Notes under the pieces: generated by a model
The model's input: only the letters and a program-made list of their open reading frames with translations
Databases searched by the model: none
What the model was told of the DNA's origin: nothing
In this document: in pieces, positions 1 through 10,512 of the stretch
How the letters are laid out: every line of letters begins with the position of its first letter
Position numbering within the stretch: the stretch's first letter is position 1
Program-made: the position numbers and the translations under genes
Origin: Phaseolus vulgaris
Taxonomy: Eukaryota > Streptophyta > Magnoliopsida > Fabales > Fabaceae
DNA: 64,000 nucleotides
Assembly: GCF_000499845.2 (NCBI RefSeq)
Contig: NC_023749.2
Location: forward strand, 14,904,698-14,968,697
Direction: 5' to 3'

Positions 1-540
1 TAAAATATTCTATTAATCACTTTATTTGTAGAATTAAAATCTAAATTTCATTGAAAATCAGAACATCATAATAATTATTTTACTTATATCTTATTATGCA
101 CGTGTCGTGAGAATAATATTATGAAATCATTTACTTAATTCATCTAAATAAAAAAAAAATAATTTAACAAATAAAAAATAAATTTATTAAAAATTTACAT
201 TTAATTTTTTTATATAAGTTAACTCACAAACTTATGATTCACATCTTAAGTAAAGTAGACCAATAAAATCAAACCAAATTGGGACGAGTTCAGTCAACCC
301 ACATTTGTTAACCAAAAGTTTAATAAACCAATACGAAACGGATGTACATTACCATTCCTATATGTAGGTTTATAAACATGGGAGTGGAGAATGCAATGAG
401 ATTTAAACTGACAATTGCTTCCTGCACCAAATCAATTTTGACTGGCACCCAACCAAAGTTTTAAAACCTCATTCTGTCTTTGTCTTCTTTATTTTGAAAA
501 ACAGTGCTGAGGTGTAGAGAAAGTTGAGTTATGGACGTCT
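1..540. other. AT-rich intergenic DNA
   Basis: No ORF with a recognisable family, no terminal repeats and no RNA gene are visible. The sequence is AT-rich with A and T runs. Confidence 0.6.
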
Positions 541-844
541 GTAACAGAAATATAAGTTCCGAACGCATATGGCCGTAATAGGAAAATGATTTTCGGATAA
601 AATTATCCAAAATTAGATTTTGAATTCCAGATATACACATCCAGAATAGTTATTTGTGTTCCGAAATTAAGCTCTGCAAAAAAAGCTTATGAACATACAT
701 CCGCAACATAAAATGACACTTCCGGATAACACACATTCGAAACCAAAAAACCACCGTCTGGATAATAATATCCGCAAGTCAAAACACACATTCGACTAAA
801 ATTATCCAGGACCCACAAGCAACGAGAAAACTTAAATTCTGCGT
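541..844. repeat. Stretch rich in TCCGGATAA-like motifs
   Basis: Short motifs of the type CGGATAA, ATTATCC, CATCCG and ATTCG recur in both orientations about every 20-40 bases (for example near 583, 700, 723, 758 and 803). The stretch is cut at 844 by the LTR element starting at 845. The short pieces at 9045-9093 and 15792-15951 are probably the continuation of the same older locus once the two retrotransposons are subtracted. The family is not identified; a decayed non-autonomous element is a possibility. Confidence 0.4.
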
Positions 845-1949
845 TGTTGAGCATCGGAGCTTCGATGTTTCAAATCCAAGATGAAGCTTGAAACTGTGCT
901 GCTTTTGGTTTGAGTTTAGATTAGAATATTTAGAATCTATGTAAAGATCAGTTCTTAATCCTTGCACAAAGCTTGACCAATCTGTTTTAAAGAAACAAAG
1001 TGTTTTTTCCAAGCAAAGGGAAAACAACCAGTTGAATTATCGATATAATCGGCTGTTTGTCACTTAGCTAGCTTAAAGGTTTTGAAACTGTTTTTGACTT
1101 GGTTATGTAACTGACTAACCAATTCAACAGGTTAAATCGTGGTTTCAACCGGTTGATTGTGTGTTTTCATAACAGTTTTTTGAAAACCTATTTTAACTGT
1201 TTTGAATGTGATCAAAACTGTTTTAACTCATCAATGCTGCCTTGAACGACTAGTTTTCAAGTGCTATAAATATAGCCTTTCTTTCAAATCAAAATACACA
1301 AGTTTTCTACATAGATTTGAGATCAAAGAGAGATTGCGATTTGTTTTTGAAAGAAGTTTTCAGAAGATTTGCAAGATTGCTGTTAAAGCTTTGAACTGAT
1401 ACAAGATCTGATCATAGGGCTTCCTGGTTTGTATAATCTCATGTGTTTTCTATTCCTTTCAAGGTTCTTGTAATTGTACTTTCATTAACTGTAAGTGTGT
1501 GTGAAATCCTGCAAACTCAAAGGGTATTCTGACTTGAGGTGTGTGGTGTTGCAAAGAGGGTGTGGTGGGTCTTGTGGTTTTCAAGGTCACCTCTTTGTGG
1601 TGTGTTGGTGTAATCTGGATTTGATTACTAGTGGAACTCAAAAGTTGTTCTGAGAACTGGATGTAGCTCAAAGATTGAGTGAACCAATATAAAGTTGTTT
1701 GTAAATCTCTCTATCTCTTACTCCTTATAACTGTTTGTGTTAATTCTGTTTCTGCCGCTGATATAAACAACCGATTAAAACGAAATTTCAATCAGTTAAA
1801 ATTTTGAAAACAGTTTTTGTATCTTTGGTTGATTGATTTCCTTAATTTCTTATATGTGATTGTTTGATAAAAGTTCATTCTTAATCAAGTTTTGCGAAAA
1901 TCTTTGACAAACAATTCACCCCCTCTTGTTTTAGCCATCAATTATTACA
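845..1949 (+). repeat. 5' LTR of the pol-less element
   Basis: About 1105 bp, closely similar along its whole length to 7945-9044, with scattered substitutions and small indels. It carries a TATA box near 1265 and imperfect palindromes built on CGGTTG/CAACCG near 1025-1060, 1120-1163 and 1767-1803. Confidence 0.9.
1265..1272 (+). promoter_or_regulatory. LTR TATA box
   Basis: TATAAATA lies in the 5' LTR; the matching box in the 3' LTR is at 8363-8370. Position mid-LTR fits the U3/R border of plant LTRs. Transcription from it is inferred. Confidence 0.55.
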
Positions 1950-1951
1950 AT

Positions 1952-1968
1952 TGGCATCAAGAGTTAGG
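1952..1968 (+). other. Primer-binding site
   Basis: TGGCATCAAGAGTTAGG starts two bases after the LTR end. It resembles the TGGTATCAGAGC type of site complementary to the 3' end of Met tRNA, with substitutions. Confidence 0.65.
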
Positions 1969-2019
1969 TTCTTGAAAAATATTCAGGTTTTTGTTTTTCT
2001 TTCTGAAAAATCTTTTTAC

Positions 2020-3712
2020 ATGGCTGACAAGTTGCCTTTTGGGGAAGGTGCTTCCATAAATAGGCTACCACTGTTTTGTGGGGTCAATTACCATTTTTGG
2101 AATGTGAGAATGAAAATCTTTATGCATTTGAACTGATAAGGGTATTTGGGAAACAATTGAAAATGGTCCCTTTATACCTCAAGTCAAAAGAGATGAGGTT
2201 TTAATTGATAAACCTTCATCTGATTGGACTAAGATTGAAAGTAAAAAAGCCAAGTATTGGATTGCTAAGAATATAATAACCTTTTCCTTGAGTTGTGATG
2301 AATTTTTCAGGGTATCACAGTGTAGCTCAACAAAGGAAATGTGGGACATTCTTGAAGTCACACATCAAGGGTCAAACGATGTCAAGCGAGCCAAAAAGCA
2401 TGCTCTTATTCAAGAGTATGAACTCTTTAGAATGCAGAAGGGAGAGACCATTTGTGATGTGCATAAGAGGTTCTCTCACATAGTGAATCACTTGATGAGT
2501 CTAGGTAAGACTTTTGACAAGGAGGAGCTGAACATCAAGATATTGAAATGTCTTGATAGAACATGGCAGCCAAAGGTCACTGCCATCTCAGAATCGAAAG
2601 ATTTAACATCAATGACTGCTGCATCATTGTTTGGTAAGCTTAGGGAACACGATCTCGAAATGAATAGGCTTGTTGTCCAAGAAAGTGAGGACAAACACAA
2701 CAAGGGGATAACATCCAAAGCTTGCAATCATAAACAACAAGACTCAAGTGGAAGTGATGAAGACACCATGAGTTTGTTATCAAGAAAATTCATCAAGTTC
2801 TTGAAGAAGAAAAGTCAAGCTTCAAAAAGGTATGGTTAAAAGAAACCTAATGATTTTAATATTAACAAGTACACTTGCTATGGTTGTGGTGAATAGGGTC
2901 ATATCAAGGCAGAATGCCCCAACAATGAAATCAAAGAAAGAACAGATTTCAAAAATAAGAAAAGGGGAAAAGCTAAAAAGGCATATGTGGCATGGGATGA
3001 CAATGAAGTTTCATCCTCAAGCTCTTCTGACGATGAAGAAGCAAACTTGTGCGTTAGAGCATCTGTGTCCAGCAACATGAGTTCATCATCTTCAATCAAA
3101 GGTAACAACTATTATCAATTGCTTGAAGCTTTTAATGAAACTCATGAAGAAGCTACTCGATTGACACTTTCTCACAACCAGTTGAAAGGTTTAAATAACT
3201 GGCTGGAAAACAGAGTCAAGTCTCTGGATGAAGAGTTGGGAAAAACAAAAGAAGATTTTGAAAACCTTGATTTAATTTACAAAAACTCATCTTGCAGTTG
3301 TGAGTTAAAAGTTTGTGAAAATTGTGAAAATCTTGAAAGAAAGATTCACTATCTTTTGAAAACCTTGGACAAACTTACAACTGGAAAATCCAACTTTGAA
3401 GATGTTCTTGCATCTCAAAATTGTGTTTTTGGAAAAGCTGGTTTAGGTTTTTATCCTCAAAGCAAAGGAAATGGGATTTCAAAACCTTTTTCAACTGCAC
3501 CAGAAAAACAATCGGTTAAAAGGTTGATTCAACCGGTTGTTACATGCTTCTATTGCATGAAGAAAGGTCATTCAGTTAGGTATTGCAGGTTTCGAAAATC
3601 TCTTGTGCCTAAAGGGATATTTAAATGGATTCCGAGATGTTTTGATGGTTCCAAAGACAAGTCTAACACAGAGGGTCCCAAGTTCTTTAAGGGATCAAAC
3701 CTTGTGATTTAA
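2020..3712 (+). pseudogene. gag of the pol-less element (copia/UBN2 type), broken
   Basis: The first ATG after the primer site opens a frame beginning MADKLPF, with the N-terminal gag signature around NYHFW. That frame stops at 2134-2136. The rest continues one frame over (a +1 shift near 2135) and holds a UBN2-like gag body (about 2288-2700), a Ser/Asp/Glu-rich stretch and a coiled-coil-like segment. There are two CCHC knuckles. The first, near 2875-2930, is interrupted by a TAG between its second Cys and the His. The second, near 3545-3590, is intact (CFYCMKKGHSVRYC). Another in-frame stop lies at 2837-2839. Gag normally packages element RNA into cytoplasmic particles; this copy cannot make the full protein. 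The frame ends at 3712 with no protease after it. Confidence 0.85.
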
Positions 3713-3915
3713 CAAAATCTGTTTTGCAGATTTTTGACTCTACTTGAAGGGTCAGAAAGAACAAGATCTCAAGAAGATTTGTGTACAAGTCAAAGCCTTG
3801 TCCTGATTCTATGATCTGCTTACATTTGTGTAACTATAATCTGAGGATAATTTTCTTGTTCTTCTCTTTGTTGAAACATTGGCTCTTAAATCCAATTCAA
3901 TGTTTGTTCTATATG

Positions 3916-4612
3916 TGATGGAAGAGGCCCAAGCACAAGCCCACATGCAAGCCCACCAAAGGGTAGATTTGGGCCAACCATAGAGTTATGGCCAAGAGGA
4001 TCCAAGAAGACGTTCTTTTACATGTTCAAATGCCATAAACTCTAGTGTAGAGTAGACTTTAATTTCTTGTCAAAATTAGCATAGGAACTTTATTTGTAAT
4101 TTTCTTAGAATTAATTTTGGCACCTAAAACACCAACCTAGGTAAACTTAGAGTTTCTAAAAAAACCTCTAAATTTACCAAGGCCGGTCTAGAAAGCCCAT
4201 GGAGGGGGTGAGCATAAAAACTAGACACACCCCTCCCCATGTGCTCATTTGTGCACCCATGTGCCATGTGCACCCATGTGCTTCACATTTACATTTCATT
4301 TGGCTAGCATTAGGGTTGCATTATGGTCCTCCTTAGCCTATAAAAGGAGGAGCCTACACCTTGTATTTTCAAGTTTATTGTGAGTAAAGTTATGCTGCCA
4401 TTTTGTGCCAAGCTTTGCTTCTCCTAGAATTCTAGGCTCTAAACTTCATCTCCTTCACCTCTCCTTGGGTTGGCCGAACCTCCCTAGCTTCATACATATC
4501 ATGCACCTTCAAGATCAACACCACTCTTAGGAGGATCTTGCTCACGCATCTTCATAGCTTCCGCACCACTTTTTCTTACATGATTCAAGAAGACCTTCAT
4601 GAAATGCCATCA
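3916..4612 (+). repeat. Nested solo LTR A
   Basis: 697 bp, beginning TGATGGAAG and ending GCCATCA, flanked by the exact pentamer ATATG at 3911-3915 and 4613-4617. A TATA box (TATAAAAGG) lies at 4338-4346. It sits between the gag and the second ORF of the host element. The family is not identified; the opening rich in GGCCCAAGC resembles the LTR-like region near 42197, which follows a gypsy gag. Confidence 0.85.
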
Positions 4613-5174
4613 ATATGCCTGGATTATAATTACCTTGTATTTCATCTATTCCTTATACAACCTGTGTACATTATAAACCTTGATGTTTGAATATAACATG
4701 ATTGTTGAAAATCTGGTTTTCTCAAAATTTTTCATCAGTGCAGAATTTCAACCGATTGTTTTCTCTTTGTCAGCACTGAGAAAAACTGTTTTTAATTTCT
4801 AAGTTCTGATTTGTAATTCTGTTCAAACCCAATGATATATGTGGTCAATATTGTATCAATTACATGTTTGAATCCAATTTGACTATGCTATAACTGCTCT
4901 TAATAAATCAGATTCTTCTTATCTTGGAAATTAAAGTTGCTTTTAAAGTTTGGTCAAATCAACATGTGAGTATCTGTACTTTCTGTTTGACTGACAAAAA
5001 CATATTTTTTTGTGTTGAAAACAACCCACATAATGCCAAATTTGACCAAGTGTTATGGCTATATAAGGATTGCAATTAGCTGTTGTTTTACACACAAACA
5101 ATCTGTTGTTCTTTTTTTTCCTCTACTCTAAAGTTTTCTCTACAGTGTGCAAAAGTTCCTTTCTGAATTAAGCT

Positions 5175-6302
5175 ATGGCTAGAACTCCTCCATCTACTAA
5201 AAGGATGAAAACCAGGGCTGTTAGGAGTGGTAGAAAGCTTGAAGGGTGGTTCTCTGGAGAATCAGAATTGATTGACAAATACCTACATGAAACTAGTAGG
5301 AAAAGTGTCAGTACACCCAATTTTGTCTCCTTTACATCAATGAAGCAGCAAAATCTGAATATTGTGAGGAGCTTACTCAAGGAACAAAAGTTGAAACGTT
5401 TTCTTGAGCTAAGTGGAAACATTTATCCAGATTTGATGAATGTATTTTACACTAACCTTCAATTCAATGGTGACTCACTTATTTCTCATGTGAAAGGTGT
5501 AGAAATGGTCATCACAAATGAAGTATGGGCTACTGTGGATGGATTGAAATTCTCTGGGCTGAGGATCAACAGAGGAAACCTAGGAATTGTTGAAGAATTC
5601 AACAAAATGCAGTTCTACAAAAGTTGTCTCTAGAATCACCTCTCCAAAGTGAGAAATTTTTTAGTTGGATGGTTAAAGCTTGATGAAAGGCTCATAGCCT
5701 TCATAGTGTCATGGATCATCACACCTAGGGGGAGTAATCACTCCACTATTTCTGAGGAAGACCTCCTGCTGATCTATTGCATCATGAATAAAGTGAGGAT
5801 CAATTGGATCCATACTATCAAGGAGCATATGCAAAAATCCATGAGGTTATGTGACTTTCACTATCCCTATGCAATTTTATTCTCTAAATTTCTTCACTAT
5901 TTTGAAGTGGACATAGAAGGGGAGATAGCCGAAATTATCAAACACTCAAGTGAGATTAACAGTGGATCCCTAAGCAAAATGGGGTTTACTAAAATTGGTG
6001 GGAGATGGGTGAGCAAGGATGGTGATCAAGCTCGCCCAAGTGGAACCAATGATGGGGATGAACTTGAAGATGCAACAACACAAGATGAACCTGCTGCTGA
6101 GACTCAAGAGGTTGGTTACAATGATGCTTACATGGGAAAAAGAATGATCACAATGCCTCCTTTTGAAAGATTGATGATCAATCGCATGGACACATTTGCT
6201 GAGAATAAAAGGAATCTCCATGATTTGTGTGAGTCAAGGTTTAATCATATGGATTCACGTTTTTCAACCCTAGATGAACAGATAGAAGTGGTTCAGAATT
6301 AG
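5175..6302 (+). pseudogene. ORF resembling plant transposon-associated proteins, one in-frame stop
   Basis: One frame runs from ATG 5175 to TAG 6300-6302, broken only by a TAG at 5631-5633. Without it the product would be about 375 residues. The first part is basic (TKRMKTRAVRSGRK). It is followed by a segment of the kind seen in the 'putative plant transposon protein' domain (Pro-Asp-Leu, FYTNL, HVKGVEM). The C-terminal third is acidic and ends in a helical segment. It stands where some plant retrotransposons carry an env-like ORF, but no signal peptide or membrane segment is visible. The function of this protein type is unknown to me. A similar but more decayed ORF lies at 46575-47540. Confidence 0.7.
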
Positions 6303-6670
6303 ATTATGGAACTACAATTTGAAAGGGAGAACAATCCTTCCTTCTAATTTTTTGGTTTAAATTTCTGAGCAATTTTATTTTTCTTTTATGATGTTTTAAT
6401 TCTTCCTTTTGTCTATTTGATAAGACAAAATAGGGGGAGAAGATTGGGTTCTGTAATGTTCTTATTTACTTATACTTATTACTGCTTTGAACATTGTTGC
6501 TATAACTGTTTAACGGGTTTAAATTTGAAATTTTCAAACTGTTGAAAACTCTGATACAAAATTTCAACTAGTTATTTCTGTGAAATAACCGATTGTTTAT
6601 CTATGTTTGCACCTTTGTATGTTGACTGGTTTCTCATCTGATTTGACTGATGTTCCTCTTTGGAAATCAC

Positions 6671-7753
6671 TGATAAGTGTCTAATTTCAGTAATATTTCA
6701 TATTAAAATATAGACATTTATGAGGATTTATTGCTAATTTACATAAAAAATAATCCCTACTTTATGAATTTATACCTTTTAACATTTTTTATGATTTTTA
6801 TTTGAATAAGAGTATTTTATTCCCAAATTTGGTGTTAATTGTAGATTTCTAAGGAAGATTGGAGATTTAGATTAAAAATGAATGATTTGAGCTAAAAAGA
6901 TAAAGATAGAAGGTCCCAGAATGGAAAAAGGTGCAAATGAAGATTGGGCCTTTTTTATGTTTTATCATTTAGCCCGTTAGCCTAACCTTAGAAAACTAGG
7001 ATAAATAAAGGGCTAGAGGCTCAACCTTAGTGTGCTAGATTGAGAGGAAAACACCATAGAGTGAATTGTAACCCAATTGGGAGAATGGAAGGTACTAGAA
7101 GTATGCGTGGCTAATTCTACCCTTTGGGATTGGGAGTAATCTACTCAAACTCTTATGTATTGAGGTGATATCTTATATATTAATATTCTGTTCTTGATTG
7201 ATTATTGGTATTGTTGTTTTACTTTTAATTTTCCGTGACAAATTGAGAATCTTAAATCTGATCGAGAGGTATTTTTAGGGTTCGGACCTAAACAACAATT
7301 CTTAACATATTTGAGTGCTAGGAATAGACTTGAAATGTTAATTGCTATTAAACGTCTGAGCTTCGTTCTAAGTTGTTCTTATAATTATGCGAGGGATCGA
7401 TAGTTAGGGGACATTCTTAAGGATTTTATATGCGAGGAATCGATATAAATGATTTCTATACGGGCATCAATTTCAATCAAAGAACTTAATATTGACATGC
7501 TAATCAAAATACTTGAGAGTGAGAAAGATGAAACTAATCCTTATTTTTCCAATTGAAACAACTAATTCTTTGTCTGTTTTCTTTTTGATCAGTACCAACA
7601 CAATTAATTCAAAACACTTTTAACTGTTCTAATTTTTATATTTAGCGATTATTGTACTCGATAATTCACTGTTCTTTGTGGGATCGATATCCGTCCTTAT
7701 GGACAATTATTATTTCTGACAAACGCGGTGCACTTGCCGTAAAAAGTCATCAA
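6671..7753 (+). repeat. Nested solo LTR B, flanked by 42-bp direct repeats
   Basis: It begins TGATAAGTGTC and ends GCCGTAAAAAGTCATCA (7752), the usual TG...CA ends, and has the look of a plant gypsy LTR. Instead of a 5-bp duplication, an identical 42-bp block stands on each side (6629-6670 and 7754-7795). A 5'-truncated inverted relative lies at 44656-45555. Confidence 0.75.
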
Positions 7754-7934
7754 GTTTCTCATCTGATTTGACTGATGTTCCTCTTTGGAAATCACCTAGT
7801 GGGAACTGGTTTCTGGTGCTTATTTGATTGGAATAGATTACCCTGTGTTTCTATGTTTGCTCGTGAATGCAGGTTATACATATTCTAAACAAGAACATTC
7901 CAAAAAGCATCCCAAGGATTTATCTCCATCAAAT

Positions 7935-7943
7935 AGAGGGAGA
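7935..7943 (+). other. Polypurine tract
   Basis: AGAGGGAGA lies one base before the 3' LTR, the expected place for plus-strand priming. Confidence 0.7.
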
Positions 7944-7944
7944 T

Positions 7945-9044
7945 TGTTGAGCAAGGAAGCTTTGATGTTTCAGATCGAAGATGATACTTGAAGTTGTGCT
8001 GCTTTTGGTTTGGGTTTAAATTAGAATTTTAGAATCAATGTAAAGATCAGTTCTTAATCCTTGCACAAAGCTTGACCAATCTATTTTAAAGAAACAAAGT
8101 GTTTTTCCAAGCAAAGGGAAAACAACCGGTTGAATTATCGATATAATCGGTTGTTTGACACTTAGCTGGCATAAAGGTTTTGAAACTGTTTTTGACTTGG
8201 TCATGTAACTGCCTAACCAATTCAACCGGTTAAATCGTAGTTTCAACCAGTTGATTGTGTGTTTTCATAACAGTTTTTTGAAAACCTGTTTTAACTGTTT
8301 TGAATGTGATCAAAACTGTTTTAGCTCATTAATGTTGCCTTGAACGGCTAGTTTTCAAGAGCTATAAATATAACCTTTCTTTCAAATCAAAATACAATAG
8401 TTTTCTACACAGATTTGAGATCAAAGAGAGATTGAGATTTGTTTTGAAAGATGTTTCAAAAGATTTGCAAGATTATTGTTAAAGCTTTGCACTTGAACAA
8501 GATCTGATCACAGGGCTTCCTGGTTTGTATAATCTCAGGTGCTTTCTATTCCTTTCAAGGTTCTTGTAATTGTACTTTCATTAACTATAAGTGTGGGTGA
8601 AATCCTGCAAAGTCAAAGGGTGTTCTGATTGGAGGTGTGTGGTGTTGCAAAGAGGGTGAGTGGGTCTTGTGATTTTCAAGGTCACCTCTTTGTGGTGTGT
8701 TGGTGTAATATGGATTTGATTACTAGTGGAACTCAGAAGTTGTTTTGAGAACTGGATTAGCTCAATGATTGAGTGAACCAGTATAAAGTTGTTGTGTAAA
8801 TCTCTCCATCTCTAACTCCTTATAACTGTTTGTGTTAATTCTGTTTCTGTTGCTGATATAAACAACCGATTAAAACGCAATTTCAATCGGTTAAAATTCT
8901 GAAAACAGGTTTTGTATCTTTGGTTGATTGCTTTCCTTAATTTCTTATCTGTGATTGTTTGATAAAGGTTAATTCTTAATCAAGTTTTGTGAAAATCTTT
9001 GACAAACAATTCACCCCCTCTTGTTTTTGCCATCAATTATTACA
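7945..9044 (+). repeat. 3' LTR of the pol-less element
   Basis: About 1100 bp, matching 845-1949. Divergence between the pair is visible, so the insertion is not very recent. Confidence 0.9.
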
Positions 9045-9093
9045 TGTGTGTCGTCTCTTCTCCGGTGGCTTCGTTCTCTGTCGCCGTCCAAGT

Positions 9094-9411
9094 TGTTAAA
9101 ATATTAGAAGTTATTTTTTCTTAAGCATTTTCTTTTGGGCTTCTAGGCGAGTTGGGCTTTCCTTTTTTTGCTTTTTTGTTGTATGCAATGTGCTCTACTT
9201 TCTATTCACACCACATGTATATAAACCTTTTTTAGGGTTTTTCTGTAATTGTTTTTTTTTCTTTAGATTAATGATACTATTCCCTTCTTCTTTTCTTTCA
9301 CGCAGTGCTCCATCCCTATTCCCTATTCTTCATATCTCGAAGACCTCTTTCTATTTACTCTTTCTAAAAGTCACAATTACATTAAAATACTCATCTGGTG
9401 TTTCTTTGATA
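9094..9411 (+). repeat. 5' LTR of the copia element
   Basis: 318 bp, with TATATAAACC near 9219 and the primer-binding site TGGTATCAAAGC at 9412-9423. Confidence 0.9.
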
Positions 9412-9506
9412 TGGTATCAAAGCTCTTCATTGAGAAGAGCTCTGTTGTGCGCACTCTGATTTTGTCCTGCCAAGATTCTTTCTTCTTCTCTTTTCTCTTT
9501 TTATTT

Positions 9507-10512
9507 TTCGTATATTTTGTGTGTGTTTTGCATTCTTTTTGTTCTTTCTAACGATTGATTGATTCTTTACAGTTCGTGTTTTTGCACACAAATGGCTGAC
9601 GAGAACAATGATTGTGTTGATAAAGAGTGATCAAGTGCTTTGTAGAATCCAAATCCAAAGTGTTTGATGAAAGGCTGGTGTTGCTGCTGTGTTTGGGAGG
9701 GATCTGGGTAGAATAGAATGTGATCCACTCCTTTGTTGAATCTAAAACTGATGTGATTTAAAACCGTTTTGAAATCTAGTGTTTTTCCAACTAAGTGAAA
9801 AACAACCTATTGTTTTTCCAAAGCAACCGGTTGTTTTACTCTTAGTAGTTTTGAAAAGGTTGAAAACTGTTTTAGTTTGGTTGACTTAACTGTCAAGCCA
9901 AACAATCAGTTGTTTCGTGGTTTCAACCGATTGTTTCTTTGAAAATCCTAACAAAATTCAGTTTTGGTTGTTGAATGTGCTTTAAATGTTTTTCAACTGA
10001 ATATGCTCCTTCGTATATTTTGTGTGTGTTTTGCATTCTTTTTGTTCTTTCTAACGATTGATTGATTCTTTACAGTTCGTGTTTTTGCACACAAATGGCT
10101 GACGAGAACAATGATTGTGTTGATAAAGAGTGATCAAGTGCTTTGTAGAATCCAAATCCAAAGTGTTTGATGAAAGGCTGGTGTTGCTGCTGTGTTTGGG
10201 AGGGATCTGGGTAGAATAGAATGTGATCCACTCCTTTGTTGAATCTAAAACTGATGTGATTTAAAACCGTTTTGAAATCTAGTGTTTTTCCAACTAAGTG
10301 AAAAACAACCTATTGTTTTTTCAAAGCAACCGGTTGTTTTACTCTTAGTAGTTTTGAAAAGGTTGAAAACTATTTTAGTTTGGTTGACTTAACTGTCAAG
10401 CCAAACAATCAGTTGTTTCGTGGTTTCAACCGATTGTTTCTTTGAAAATCCTAACAAAATTCAGTTTTGGTTGTTGAATGTGCTTTAAATGTTTTTCAAC
10501 TGAATATGCTCC
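9507..10512 (+). repeat. 503-bp tandem duplication across an insertion junction
   Basis: 9507-10009 and 10010-10512 differ at only about two positions (a C/T in a T tract and one G/A). Each copy holds about 108 bp of copia leader with the gag ATG (9592; 10095), the pentamer GATTG and the first 395 bp of solo LTR C. The duplication therefore happened after that LTR inserted, and recently. Confidence 0.93.

Larger units (their letters stand above)
845..9044 (+). mobile_element. Non-autonomous LTR retrotransposon lacking pol
   Basis: Two LTRs of about 1.1 kb (845-1949; 7945-9044) begin TGTTGAG and end ATTACA. They are followed by a Met-tRNA-type primer site and preceded by a purine tract. The flanking pentamers are TGCGT (840-844) and TGTGT (9045-9049), a target duplication with one mismatch. 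The interior has a copia-type gag and, 3' of it, an unrelated ORF at 5175-6302. No protease, integrase, reverse transcriptase or RNase H is present anywhere inside. Two solo LTRs are nested in it. The gag with two Cys-His knuckles recalls the Sirevirus branch of copia (inference). Mobilisation would need enzymes supplied by another element. Confidence 0.85.

Noticed and set aside
9615..9640. A second independent LTR insertion at 9615
   Set aside because: It is the left copy of the 503-bp tandem duplication: the flank and LTR start are repeated together at an exact 503-bp offset.
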